A DNA stretch of 64,000 nucleotides from WHTX01 sp038255145 (GCA_038255145.1 JBBSLP010000014.1:1-64000); one strand, 5' to 3'; shown: positions 34,524 through 46,182, numbered from the stretch's first letter. The notes: generated by a model not told the origin, from the sequence alone. Made by a program: numbers and translations.

Positions 34524-35507
34524 TCACCGGTGGTCGCGCACGGGTCGGGCCGTCTCCTCCTCGACCACGGTGAGGCGGATGCCGCCCACCAGATCACTGA
34601 CGAGGTTGAAGACCACGGCGCTGAGCGAGGCCACGGCGCTGCCCACGATGACCAGGGCCAGGCCCCCGAACGTGGCCACCTGGAACACCCGTCCCCCGTC
34701 GAAGGCGAACGACGTCAGGGCGAAGGCCTCCTTCACGAAGCCCTCGATGCCCTCGATGGTGCCGCTGGCCCGGGCCACGGTCCACAGCGCCGTGCCCGCC
34801 ACCAGCAGGACCACGAACAGGCACAGGTTGAGCAGCAGGGACATCTTCAGCACCGACCACGGATCGATGTGGCGGACCAGGCGCCCCACCTTGCGGGCCT
34901 GTAGCCGCTTGGCCGCCCGCCGCTGGTCGCGGGTGGGCACGGCGACGGTGGCCGGGGCCCGGGCGCCAGTGGCAGGAGGACGGCCGGTGTCGGGCCCGCG
35001 GTGGGCAGGGCCGGGGACCGGCACGGTCGATGCCCTGGCGGCCGGATCGGCCGCAGGACCAGTGCGTCGCAGCTTGGGCCGGGACACGGGTGAGGCATCG
35101 TCGAGCAGGCTGGCGGCGTCGATCACCACCGGGGCCACGGCCCGGGTCGGCGGTCCGTCACCGTCGTGCTCTCGAACGTCGTCCCTCGGTGAGCCGTCCT
35201 GGGGGGCGCCGTCCTCGGGGGCGTCGTCGAGCAGTTCGGCCCGGGCGGCTCTGGTCCGCCGGGCTCGGCCGCCGCCCTGGCGCGGGGAGGCGGTACGGGA
35301 GGGTGCCAGAGGCTCGAGATCGTCGCCGTCGACCCGGCCGACATCAACCCCGAAGCCGTCGTCCCCGGCACCGTCACCTTCGCCGATGCCACGGTCCGTG
35401 TCGCCTTCGGGGTCGACGGTGAGGGCACGGCCCGACGGGGCGTCGGCGCCTGCTCGGCGGGGGCGGCGGGGAGACGGCGGATCCGCCGTCAGGCCATCGG
35501 CTGGCAC
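34524..35507 (-). CDS. DUF3566 transmembrane protein next to gyrA
   Basis: 327 residues. The first ~200 are charged, Pro/Asp/Arg-rich and probably disordered. The last ~120 form the DUF3566 domain: LVRHIDPWSVLKMSLLLNLCLF, a first helix to about residue 240, then VFQVATFGGLALVIVGSAVASLSAVVF as second helix and ETARPVRD end. DUF3566 is nearly invariably beside gyrA in actinobacteria (for example Rv0007). The function is unknown; a membrane-linked role near the origin region has been discussed but not shown here. The start is GTG at 35505-35507. Confidence 0.88.
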   Translation of the reverse strand: MPADGLTADPPSPRRPRRAGADAPSGRALTVDPEGDTDRGIGEGDGAGDDGFGVDVGRVDGDDLEPLAPSRTASPRQGGGRARRTRAARAELLDDAPEDGAPQDGSPRDDVREHDGDGPPTRAVAPVVIDAASLLDDASPVSRPKLRRTGPAADPAARASTVPVPGPAHRGPDTGRPPATGARAPATVAVPTRDQRRAAKRLQARKVGRLVRHIDPWSVLKMSLLLNLCLFVVLLVAGTALWTVARASGTIEGIEGFVKEAFALTSFAFDGGRVFQVATFGGLALVIVGSAVASLSAVVFNLVSDLVGGIRLTVVEEETARPVRDHR

Positions 35508-35527
35508 GGGCCGAGTCTAGGGCAGCG

Positions 35528-35890
35528 TTAGGCAGGGCTCGTCCCGGGGTCCGCCGGGCCCTCGTCCTCGTCGAGCACGGCCGTGGCCCGGGCCTTCTGG
35601 CCGTGGCGGCTGACCACCACCTGGACCATCCAACCCGACACCCGCCACTCGACGAGCTCGGCCCCGTTGCCCCGGGCCACGTCCTCGGCCCCGGCCCGCC
35701 CGTCGAGGGCTCCGGCCAGAGCCGTGGCATCGGCGGCGGCCTGGGCCGACGCATCGGCCACCACCACCGCTCCCAGGCGGGCCACACCCCACACCAGGGC
35801 CACGCCCACCGCCAACACGGCCACCAGCACCATCGACGCCTGACCGATCTCGTCAGACCACCAACAGCGCCAACCACGACGTCGCCTCAC
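35528..35890 (-). CDS. TadE-like small secreted/membrane protein
   Basis: 120 residues. An N-terminal Arg/Trp-rich segment, then GQASMVLVAVLAVGVALVWGV as one helix continuing into VVADASAQAAADATALAGA: this is the TadE/TadG-like (Rv3654c-type) pilin-like N-terminus. The GTG start (35888-35890) has GGGGAGGT at seven bases. No tad secretion genes are visible in the window. It lies between gyrA and the DUF3566 gene on the same strand. Confidence 0.75.
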   Translation of the reverse strand: MRRRRGWRCWWSDEIGQASMVLVAVLAVGVALVWGVARLGAVVVADASAQAAADATALAGALDGRAGAEDVARGNGAELVEWRVSGWMVQVVVSRHGQKARATAVLDEDEGPADPGTSPA

Positions 35891-35962
35891 GGGCGCGACC
35901 TCCCCGGGAATCGGACACAGGGGAAGCGCCGCCCGTCAGGCTAACGCGGCTCGGTCGCCCAC

Positions 35963-38732
<2,770 letters not shown>

Positions 38733-38740
<8 letters not shown>

Positions 38741-40643
38741 CGATGAACGCTTCCTTCGAGTTCAACTGGATGAACTCCTTGCGCTTCTCCACGTCGTCAC
38801 CCATGAGGATGGAGAAGATCTGGTCGGCGATGGCCGCCTCCTCGACGGTCACCTGCAGCAGGCGACGCCGGTCGGGGTCCATCGTGGTCATCCACAGCTC
38901 GTCGGCGTCCATCTCACCCAGGCCCTTGAGTCGGGGGAACTCGTTCTTGTGGTTCGGGTGGGCCTCGAGGAAGGCGGCCTTGGCCGCCTCGTCCTTCAGG
39001 TACACCTTCTCCTTGCCCACCTGGGTGGAGAACAGCGGCGGCTGGGAGATGTAGACGTAGCCCTGCTCCACCAGCGGACGCATCTGGCGGAAGAAGAAGG
39101 TCAGCAGCAGGGTGCGGATGTGGCTGCCGTCCACGTCGGCGTCACACATGAGCACGACCTTGTGGTACCTGGCCTTGGTCACGTCGAACTCGTCGGCCAG
39201 TCCGCCACCGATGGCGGTGATCAGCGACTGGATCTCGGTGTTCTTGAGCATGCGGTCGATGCGGGCCCGCTCGACGTTGAGGATCTTGCCCCGGATGGGC
39301 AGGATGGCCATGACCCGGGGGTCGCGGGCGTCCTTGGCCGAACCACCGGCGGACTGGCCCTCGACGATGTAGAGCTCGCACTCGAAGGGGTTGCGCGACG
39401 AGCAGTCGGCCAGCTTGCCGGGAAGCCCACCGCCGTCGAGGGCCGACTTGCGCCGGGTGGCCTCACGGGCCGAGCGCGCCGCGATGCGGGCCCGGGCCGC
39501 CTGGGCCGCCTTGTCCAACAGGCGCTTGCCCTCGCGGGGGTGCTCCTCGAGCCAGTTGGCCAACCGGTCGTTGGTGGCGCGCTCGACCAGGGAGCGCATG
39601 GAGACGTTGCCCAGCTTGCCCTTGGTCTGGCCCTCGAACTGGGGCTCGGCCAGGCGCACCGAGATGATGGCGGCCAGGCCCTCGCGGATGTCCTCGGCCA
39701 CGAGGTTGTCGTCCTTCTCCTTGAGGACGTTCTTCTCCCGGGCGTAGCGGTTGACCACGTTGGTGAGGGCCTTGCGGAAGCCCTCCTCGTGCATGCCGCC
39801 TTCGATGGTGTTGATGCCGTTGGCGAAGGAGTGGATGCCGTCGGTCTGGTAGCCGCTGTTCCACTGGAAGGCGATCTCGACCTCGCTGTCGGCCTCGGAC
39901 ACCGTGTAGTAACCGACCTCGTCGAAGAGGGCGTCCTTGGAGGCGTTGAGGTTGCGCACGAAGTCGCTGATGCCGCCGGCGTAGCGGTAGATCTCGCTGG
40001 GGTGCTCGGCCCCCTCGCGCCGGTCCTCGAAGCGGATCTCGAGGTCGCGGTTCAGGTAGGCCATCATCTGCAGCCGCTCGAGCAGGGTGCGGGCGTTGAA
40101 GTCCACCTCCTCGAACACGGCGCCGTCGGGCCAGAAGCGGATGGTGGTCCCGGTGCGCTCGGCGGGCTCGGCCGGGCCGATGTCGTGCAACCGCTCGGCG
40201 GGCACACCGCCGGCGTCGAAGGACATGGCGTGGCGGCGCCCGTCACGGCAGATCTCGGCCTCGAGGCGGCGGGACAGGGCGTTGACCACGGACACGCCCA
40301 CGCCGTGCAGGCCGCCGGACACCTTGTAGCCGCTGCCCCCGAACTTGCCCCCGGCGTGCAGCACGGTGAGCACGACCTCGGCCGCGGACATGTCGTAGCC
40401 CGGGTAGCGGTCCACGGGGATGCCCCGGCCGTTGTCGATCACCTCGCAACCGCCGTCAGCCAGCAGGGTCACGTCGATCCGAGTGCAGTAGCCGGCCATG
40501 GCCTCGTCGACGGCGTTGTCCACCACCTCGTAGACGAGGTGGTGCAGACCGGACGGACCGGTGGAGCCGATGTACATGCCGGGCCGCTTGCGCACGGCCT
40601 CGAGGCCTTCGAGAACCTGGATGTCCTTGGCGTCGTATGACAA
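38733..40643 (-). CDS. gyrB: DNA gyrase subunit B
   Basis: 636 residues from a TTG (40641-40643), which gives the usual short N-terminus before DIQVLEGLEAVRKRPGMYIG; GAAAGG lies six bases upstream. An ATG at 40712 would give 659 residues and is the main alternative. GHKL ATPase motifs (VVDNAVDEAMAGY, DNGRGIPVD, GLHGVGVSVVNALS) and the toprim domain (YIVEGQSAGGSAK, then DADVDGSHI) are present. The toprim EGD motif of other gyrases reads EGQ here. It supplies ATPase and strand passage to the A subunit; gyrA follows by overlap. Confidence 0.96.
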
Positions 40644-40836
40644 CGGCAGCCTTTCGCTGGAGCCGGGTCGGGCGCGGCCCGGCAGAGGCGGCCTGTGGGT
40701 CCTTACCGACATCGCCCCGGAGGGCGCACGTGCAACCCCGGCACGACCTCTGAGGGGCCGCTCACAACCGCCTGACGATCCTACCAATTCCCTCAGACCC
40801 GTCTGTGATCCCCGCTGAGGCTCTCGACCGCTCAGG

Positions 40837-41163
40837 TCAGGGTCGGACCCGGACCTCGATCCCGGCCAACCTCGGGCCTCCCGCCTCGAGGATGCGCCGA
40901 CACAGATCCGCCTCCAACCAACGCAGCTCCGCCCCCCAGGTGGCGTCCTCCACCAACAGGACGAGCTTGTCGTCGCGCAGGCGGAGAGGCCGGGCGTGGG
41001 CGGCCACCTCGGGCCCCACCAGCTCGTCCCAGCGGGAGAACACGTCGCGGGCCCCGGCCAGGGGCTCCGTCGTGCCCCGGGTGCGACCGCCGGCCAGGTC
41101 CCGCAGAGCCCGATCCAGGCTGTCACCCAGCTTGCGGGGCGGTCCCCCGCCGCCGCGCCTCAT
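40837..41163 (-). CDS. dciA: DUF721 (DciA-like) protein
   Basis: 108 residues from ATG (41161-41163). The typical pattern is ARDVFSRWDELVGPEVAAHARPLRLRDDKLVLLVEDATWGAELRWLEA, the DUF721 fold. This family (DciA) is the bacterial helicase operator that recruits DnaB-type helicase in lineages lacking DnaC; the function is established for homologues. Its place between recF and gyrB matches Rv0004 of M. tuberculosis. The start lies within a run of GTGGTGATCTC repeats, so the translation start is a little uncertain. Confidence 0.9.
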   Translation of the reverse strand: MRRGGGGPPRKLGDSLDRALRDLAGGRTRGTTEPLAGARDVFSRWDELVGPEVAAHARPLRLRDDKLVLLVEDATWGAELRWLEADLCRRILEAGGPRLAGIEVRVRP

Positions 41164-41201
41164 CACCACGAGATCACCACGAGATCACCACGAGATCACC
41201 A
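41162..41201. repeat. 11-bp tandem repeat (3.6 copies) at the dciA start
   Basis: ATCACCACGAG at 41162-41172, 41173-41183 and 41184-41194, followed by seven bases of a fourth copy. It covers the dciA start and leader between dciA and recF. Confidence 0.9.
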
Positions 41202-41229
41202 TCCGGTACCCACCGCGTTCATGATCGGC

Positions 41230-42327
41230 TCACCACCGGGTGCCCATGGAGGCAGCTTCGATGCGACCATCGTCCACCCGGTACACCAGGTCGGGGTGGC
41301 TGCCCTCGGGTAGGCGGTCGGCCGACGTGAGCAGGGACTGCGTGCCCGGCAGCAGCTCGATGAGGGCGGCACGACGCTTGGGGTCGAGCTCGGAGAACAC
41401 GTCGTCCAACAGCAGCAGCGGGGGCACACCGACCCGCTCGGTCACCAGGCGGTGGGCGGCCAGCTTGAGGGCCAGGGCCAGGCTGCGCTGTTCGCCCTGC
41501 GACGCGTGGGACCGGGCTGCGGTCCCGGCCAGGTCGACGGCCAGATCGTCGCGGTGGGGGCCGATCTGGCTGACCCCCCGGGCCACATCGGCGGCCCGGC
41601 CCGCGGCCAGAGATGCGGCCAGGCCCGTCTCCAGCCACGAGGGGTGGTAGCCCAGGGCGACCGGGGTGGCGGCCGAGGCCAACGAGGCGTAGCGCTCGGA
41701 CACCAGGGGACCGAGCTGGGCCACCAGGTCGAGGCGGGCCCGGGCCAGGGCCTCGCCGGCATCCGCCAGCTTGGCGTCCCACACGTCGAGGGTGACCTCG
41801 GCATCGGGCTTCAGCCTCCCGCCCAGCTGGCGCAGCAGGGCGTTGCGTTGGCGGAGGACCCGGTCGACCTCGCGCACGACGGCGTCGAGGCGGGGGTCGA
41901 GGGCCACCAGGGTGGTGTCGAGGAACGCCCGCCGCCCCGACGGACCTTCCTTCACCAGAGCCAGGTCATCGGGGGTGAAGACGCTGACCCGCACCACGCC
42001 CAGCAGGTCACGGGCCTTGGTCAGCTTCTGGCGGTTGAGCTGCACCCGGTGCCGCCCCACCCGGGGCAGCTCGGCTTCGAGCTGGATGGCCCGCCCGGCC
42101 CGGTCGCCCTCGGCCCGCAACACGGCCCGGGGGGCGCCGTCACGGATGAGCACGTCGGGGGCCGCACCCCGGAACGAGCCCAGGGTGGCCAGCCAGCCCA
42201 GGGCCTCGAGCAGGTTCGTCTTGCCCTGGCCGTTGGGTCCCACCACCGCGGTCAGTCCCGGGGCGAGCTCGACGTCGGCCTCCCGGTAGTTGCGGAAGTC
42301 GAGCAGGTGGACGCGATCGACCCTCAG
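41230..42327 (-). CDS. recF: DNA replication and repair protein RecF
   Basis: About 365 residues. The N-terminus must include RVDRVHLLDFRNYREADVEL before the Walker A GPNGQGKTN (30-38); the only start-like codon before this is a CTG (42325-42327) overlapping the dnaN TGA as CTGA. Later motifs are SQGEQRSLALALKL and Walker B LLLLDDVFSELD. RecF loads RecA at gaps with RecO and RecR. The order dnaN-recF-DUF721-gyrB matches mycobacteria. A later GTG in frame would remove the first beta hairpin and is unlikely. Confidence 0.9.
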   Translation of the reverse strand: MRVDRVHLLDFRNYREADVELAPGLTAVVGPNGQGKTNLLEALGWLATLGSFRGAAPDVLIRDGAPRAVLRAEGDRAGRAIQLEAELPRVGRHRVQLNRQKLTKARDLLGVVRVSVFTPDDLALVKEGPSGRRAFLDTTLVALDPRLDAVVREVDRVLRQRNALLRQLGGRLKPDAEVTLDVWDAKLADAGEALARARLDLVAQLGPLVSERYASLASAATPVALGYHPSWLETGLAASLAAGRAADVARGVSQIGPHRDDLAVDLAGTAARSHASQGEQRSLALALKLAAHRLVTERVGVPPLLLLDDVFSELDPKRRAALIELLPGTQSLLTSADRLPEGSHPDLVYRVDDGRIEAASMGTRW

Positions 42328-43415
42328 GACACCCGCACCGGCATGAGCAGGTACAGGAAGTCCTCGCTGCTGCCCCGCAGCACGGCGGGGTTGCGGGCAT
42401 CGAGGGTGTCGAGGGTGACCTCGTCGGCTTGGGCCACCTCGAGCCCGTCGATCAGGTACTCGGGGTTGAAGGCCACGGTCAGGTCGCTGCCCTCGTAGTT
42501 GGCGTCGAGGGTCTCGTGCGCCTGGCCCACGTCCTGGGTGATGGCCCGCAGGTCGAGCCCGTCCGCCGACATGACCAGGCGCACGGGGGTGGACTCACGG
42601 GCCAGCAGCCGCACCCGGCGCACGGCGTCGAGGAACTCGGCCCGACCGACCCGCAGGCGGTTGGGGTGGCTGGCGGGGATCAGGCCCCGGTAGTTGGGGA
42701 AGTCACCCTCGATGACCCGCGTCGTGAGCCTGACCCGTCCCACCTCGAAGGACGCGTCACGATCGCCCAGTCGCAGGGACAGCTCGTCGGCCCCGGCCAG
42801 CAGGCGGGTCAGCTCGGCCAGCGCCCGGGACGGCAGCAGCACGTTGGGCCGCTCCCCCAGGACCGAGGTGCCGGGCAGGTCACGCACGGCCAGACGGTAC
42901 GAATCCGTCGCCACCAGGCGCACGCCGTTGCCCTCCGCGGCGAAGAGCACGCCGGTGAGGATGGGTCGCGAGTCGTCCGAGGACGCCGCGGGGACCACCT
43001 GGCGCAGGGCCTGGGCCAGCTCCTTGGCCGGCAGCACCACGGGATCCCCGGTGGGCTCGGTGGGGCGGGGGAAGTCGGCCGAGGGGATGGTCCGCAGCGA
43101 GAACTGCGAGCGACCGGCGGAGATGTCCGCGGCGTCGTCACCCACGTCGACGGTCACCGCGCCCGGTTCCAGGGCCCGCACGACGTCGGTGGCCAGCCGG
43201 GCCGGGAGCACGGCCATGCCGTCGTCCTCGCCGGCCACGTCGACCTCGACGACGATGGTCAGCTCGAGGTCGGTGCCGAGGAACCGCAGCGTGTCACCGC
43301 GCAGTTCGAGTTGCACCCCGGCCAGGACCGGGAGCGCGCCGCTCCGGCCGCTCGTGGCCCGGCCCACGGTTCCCAGGGCATCGACCAGCACGTCACGCTC
43401 GCAGCGGAACTTCAC
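42324..43415 (-). CDS. dnaN: DNA polymerase III beta sliding clamp
   Basis: 363 residues, standard for the clamp. N-terminal MKFRCERDVLVDALGTVGRAT, ALPVLAGVQLEL and TDLELTIVVEVD, then the three repeated domains, and a C-terminal LMPVR(V) tail that corresponds to the peptide-binding pocket strand (LPMR in E. coli). The start is GTG (43413-43415) with GAGAGGAAG upstream. It forms the ring that tethers polymerase to DNA. Its stop overlaps the recF start. Confidence 0.96.
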   Translation of the reverse strand: MKFRCERDVLVDALGTVGRATSGRSGALPVLAGVQLELRGDTLRFLGTDLELTIVVEVDVAGEDDGMAVLPARLATDVVRALEPGAVTVDVGDDAADISAGRSQFSLRTIPSADFPRPTEPTGDPVVLPAKELAQALRQVVPAASSDDSRPILTGVLFAAEGNGVRLVATDSYRLAVRDLPGTSVLGERPNVLLPSRALAELTRLLAGADELSLRLGDRDASFEVGRVRLTTRVIEGDFPNYRGLIPASHPNRLRVGRAEFLDAVRRVRLLARESTPVRLVMSADGLDLRAITQDVGQAHETLDANYEGSDLTVAFNPEYLIDGLEVAQADEVTLDTLDARNPAVLRGSSEDFLYLLMPVRVS

Positions 43416-43664
43416 GGTGACGTTCTTCCTCTCGACAGGATGGATCTCTCATGTAGGGGTAATAAGCCCTGTGGATTGTGGATGACCCTGCTCCGGCCCT
43501 GGTGGGGACCGGTTCGGTCATCCCGACGTTGTCCACCGTCGTCCCCTGGTGGCCGGTGCCCGTGGTGGAGGCCTGGGGACGGCGGCCCCGTCGTCCACCG
43601 GTGTGTGGGGTGTGGTCCACAGCCCCGGCGCAGGTTATGGACAGGGGGGCCACCCTCACCGCCC
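43416..43664. other. Candidate chromosomal origin oriC (dnaA-dnaN spacer)
   Basis: The 249-bp gap between dnaA and dnaN is where actinobacterial oriC lies. It contains several degenerate DnaA boxes: TGTGGATTG (43470-43478), TGTGGATGA (43477-43485), TTGTCCACC (43529-43537), TCGTCCACC (43591-43599) and TGGTCCACA (43613-43621). A locally AT-richer stretch (GTAGGGGTAATAAG) lies near the dnaN side. No perfect TTATCCACA is present here. The arrangement matches known origins, but replication initiation is inferred. Confidence 0.7.
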
Positions 43665-45134
43665 TCATCGGGAGCCGCCGCTCTTGATCTCGGCGATCAT
43701 GGCCGTGACCTGGTCATAGATCTGGCGGCGCTCCTTCATGAGCGTGCCGATCTTCTCCACGGCGTGGATGACCGTGGTGTGGTCACGCCCGCCGAACTCG
43801 CGGGCGATGGCCGGGTAGGACAGGTCGGTGAGCTCGCGCATCACGTACATGGCCACCTGGCGGGCGGCGACCAGGGGACGGCGCCGGCTCTTGCCCGTCA
43901 GCTCGTCCGCGGTGAAGTTGAACCGCTCACACGTGGTGTCGAGGATGAGCTTGGGGGTGATGGGGCGGGGCTGGCTGGCCCGCAGGGAGTCGGCCAGCAC
44001 CTGCTCGGCCAGGGACCGGGAGAGGTCCTCGCGGTTCAGGCTGGAGAAGGCCACCACCCGGGTCAGCGCGCCCTCGAGCTCACGGATGTTGTTGGTGATG
44101 TTCGAGGCGATGAAGTCCATCACCTCGTGGGGGATGGGCACCGTGGACTGCTCGGCCTTCTTGGACAGGATGGCCAGGCGGGTCTCGAGGTCCGGGGGCT
44201 GGATGTCGGTGATCAGGCCCATCTTGAACCGGCTGCGCAGCCGGTCCTCGAGGGTGGGGATCGAGTCGGGCGAGCGGTCCGACGAGAGCACGATCTGCCG
44301 GCTGGCCCCGTGGAGGTGGTTGAAGGTGTGGAAGAACTCCTCCTGGAGCCCCTCCTTGCCCTCCATGAACTGGATGTCGTCGACGAGCAGGACGTCGATC
44401 TCGCGGTAGCGCCGCTTGAAGTCCTGGGTGGTGTTGGTGCGGATGGCGTCGACGAACTGGTTCAGGAACGTCTCGGTGGAGACGTAGCGCACCTTGTGCC
44501 CGGGGTAGTTCACGTGCACGTAGTGGCCGATGGCCTGCAGCAGGTGGGTCTTGCCCAGCCCGGCGTCGCCGTAGATGAACAGCGGGTTGTACGAGCGTGC
44601 CGGCGTCTCGGCCACCGACAGGGCGGCGGCGTGGGCGAAGCGGTTCGAGGCCCCGGTCACGAACGCCTCGAACGTGTAACGCAGGTTCACGCCGTTGGCC
44701 GACTGCCCGGCGGGGCGCCCGTCGTCGATGCGGTTGGCGGCGGCGTCCTCGGACACGGTGCGCGCCGCACGCTCCCCGTTGCCGGCGGCGTCGGGGTTGC
44801 TGTCACCGCCGCGGCTCGGCGCACGTTCGCCGGTCGCGGTGGTGCGGGGATCGGGCTCGGGAACCTCCTCCTCGCGGCGGGGGGCGGTGCTGACGGTGAC
44901 CACGACCTCGACGTCGGGGTTGCCCTCCTCGCGCAGGGCATCGTCGATGAGGGCCCGGTAGCGCCGCTCGACGCGGTCCTTGAGGATGGCGTTGGGCACA
45001 CCGAGGACGAGGATCTCTCCGTCGAAGCCGATCGGCTCCACCAGGTTGAAGGTGGTCTGCCACACGATCTCGGAGACCTGGGCCCGGACCCGGCCCGCGC
45101 ACGCTGACCACATCGGGACCGCGCCGTCGCTCAC
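43665..45134 (-). CDS. dnaA: Chromosomal replication initiator DnaA
   Basis: About 489 residues. Domain I WSACAGRVRAQVSEIVWQTTF, a long charged linker, the AAA+ domain with Walker A GDAGLGKTHL, Walker B VLLVDDIQFMEGK and SSDRSP, and domain IV with GGRDHTTVIHAVEKI for box recognition. I prefer the GTG at 45132-45134 (start MSDGAVPMWSA) because it gives the usual short beginning and because DnaA-box-like sites lie upstream, between it and a further in-frame GTG at 45182. No strong ribosome site marks either. Confidence 0.93.
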   Translation of the reverse strand: MSDGAVPMWSACAGRVRAQVSEIVWQTTFNLVEPIGFDGEILVLGVPNAILKDRVERRYRALIDDALREEGNPDVEVVVTVSTAPRREEEVPEPDPRTTATGERAPSRGGDSNPDAAGNGERAARTVSEDAAANRIDDGRPAGQSANGVNLRYTFEAFVTGASNRFAHAAALSVAETPARSYNPLFIYGDAGLGKTHLLQAIGHYVHVNYPGHKVRYVSTETFLNQFVDAIRTNTTQDFKRRYREIDVLLVDDIQFMEGKEGLQEEFFHTFNHLHGASRQIVLSSDRSPDSIPTLEDRLRSRFKMGLITDIQPPDLETRLAILSKKAEQSTVPIPHEVMDFIASNITNNIRELEGALTRVVAFSSLNREDLSRSLAEQVLADSLRASQPRPITPKLILDTTCERFNFTADELTGKSRRRPLVAARQVAMYVMRELTDLSYPAIAREFGGRDHTTVIHAVEKIGTLMKERRQIYDQVTAMIAEIKSGGSR

Positions 45135-45162
45135 GACGGGTGAAGAGAGGTCTGGGGAGAAA

Positions 45163-45194
45163 AAGTCCACAACGCCATCCACATCTGTGGAAAA
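45163..45194. promoter_or_regulatory. DnaA-box-like sites upstream of dnaA
   Basis: AAGTCCACA (45163-45171), CCATCCACA (45175-45183) and the reverse of TTTTCCACA (45186-45194) form a cluster. The last two face each other as CCACA-TC-TGTGG. They would allow DnaA to regulate its own gene, as in other bacteria. Affinity is unknown. Confidence 0.45.
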
Positions 45195-45463
45195 GGTGTA
45201 CGCGAGCGTCGGCAGGAGCCGTGCGTGCGTCCGCCGCCCACCACCTCGAGCGATCCTGTCGGTCCGCTCGGGTCGCCGAGCCGCGTCGTTGCGGGCAACG
45301 ATCCGAACCTAGCACCACGGTGGTCGGCGCGTCTGGGGTCTGGCTGAGCGGACATCCTTCGGCGTCCTCCACCGGAGTGCGGGCCGACCATCATGCCATC
45401 GCCGCACGGGCCGGCCCCCAACCGTGTTGCTGCTGGGGCGGGAGTTGGACCGCAGGGGGCTGG

Positions 45464-45493
45464 TTGCCCTAGCTCAGCGGCGACGCATAGATT
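45464..45493 (+). promoter_or_regulatory. Promoter candidate for rpmH operon
   Basis: TTGCCC (45464-45469) and TAGATT (45488-45493) with an 18-bp spacer form a plausible sigma-70 type promoter, about 155 bp before rpmH. It would drive rpmH-rnpA-yidD-yidC-jag-rsmG. This is pattern only. Confidence 0.35.
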
Positions 45494-45649
45494 GTGCCGG
45501 TACGCGGGCCAGCCCGCGTCCGTTCCGTGCCCGCCGACGCCCTGGGTGGTCCGGCCATCCGTGGTCCTCCGACCTCGGAACGCCGCCACGATCCCAGTGC
45601 GGCGTCAGAGCGGGTCGGTCGGCGCACGCCCCGGAAGGACGAGGGAACG

Positions 45650-45784
45650 ATGAAGAGGACCTACCAGCCCAGCAAGATCAAGCGGGCGCGGCGCCACGGC
45701 TTCCGCCACCGCATGGCCACCCGTGCCGGGCGTGCCGTGCTACGTGCCCGCCGGCAGAAGGGCCGCGCCCGGCTGAGCGCGTGA
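45650..45784 (+). CDS. rpmH: Ribosomal protein bL34
   Basis: 44 residues, MKRTYQPSKIKRARRHGFRHRM and on, the standard bL34 sequence with its Lys/Arg-rich end (ARRQKGRARLSA). It is a component of the large ribosomal subunit and conventionally the first gene of this operon next to dnaA. The ATG follows AGGACGAGGG. Its stop overlaps the rnpA start as GTGA. Confidence 0.98.
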   Translation: MKRTYQPSKIKRARRHGFRHRMATRAGRAVLRARRQKGRARLSA

Positions 45785-46182
45785 TCCAGCCCGTGCGGAG
45801 CCGTGCCACGTTCGAGCAGTTCCGTCGTGCCCGTTCGGGTCGTTCCGGCCCGGTGCGGGTGCGCGTCCTGCGCGACGTAGGCACTGCGGCCCATGGTTCC
45901 CCGGCGGATGCGGGCTCCCCCATCGCTGACGGCTCCCCCATCGCTGACGTCTTCGTGGCCTACGCCCTACCGCGACGCACGGGCGGAGCCGTGGTCCGCA
46001 ACCGGATCCGGCGCCGTCTGCGAAGCGTGGTGGCCGAGCTCCACCGCGACGGGTCCACCCTGCTGCCCGGCGGGGCCGCCCTGCTCTTCGGCGCTGGTCC
46101 CGAAGCAGCCGAGCTGCCCTATCCCCAACTGCGGTCCTCCGTCGAAGGGGCCCTGGCCCGAGCAACGCAGCCCTCCCGGTGA
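45781..46182 (+). CDS. rnpA: Ribonuclease P protein component
   Basis: 133 residues, starting with GTG (45781-45783) overlapping the rpmH stop. The family signature RNRIRRRLR is present (NRIRRRLRSVV), with the preceding VFVAYALPRRTGGAV. It binds RNase P RNA for tRNA 5' maturation. Residues near 40-53 (GSPIAD twice) come from an 18-bp direct repeat (45913-45948) and form an extra segment just before the core fold. The stop overlaps the yidD start. Confidence 0.93.
   Translation: MIQPVRSRATFEQFRRARSGRSGPVRVRVLRDVGTAAHGSPADAGSPIADGSPIADVFVAYALPRRTGGAVVRNRIRRRLRSVVAELHRDGSTLLPGGAALLFGAGPEAAELPYPQLRSSVEGALARATQPSR
45913..45948. repeat. 18-bp direct repeat inside rnpA
   Basis: The unit GGCTCCCCCATCGCTGAC occurs twice in tandem, encoding two copies of GSPIAD. 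It keeps the frame. Confidence 0.92.

Larger units (their letters stand above)
45135..45649. other. Divergent spacer between dnaA and rpmH
   Basis: No convincing gene here. It should contain the dnaA promoter (toward the left), the DnaA-box-like cluster at its left end, and the promoter and leader of the rpmH run (toward the right). The rpmH side ends with CCGGAAGGACGAGGGAACG before the ATG. Confidence 0.55.

Noticed and set aside
43627..43645. TTATGGACA as a DnaA box in the oriC spacer.
   Set aside because: Two central mismatches from TTATCCACA, too weak to count with the others.
42429..45107. An 892-residue open frame on the plus strand opposite dnaN and dnaA.
   Set aside because: Crosses two genes and the oriC spacer with repetitive His/Gly/Val codons; an artefact of the third-position GC bias.
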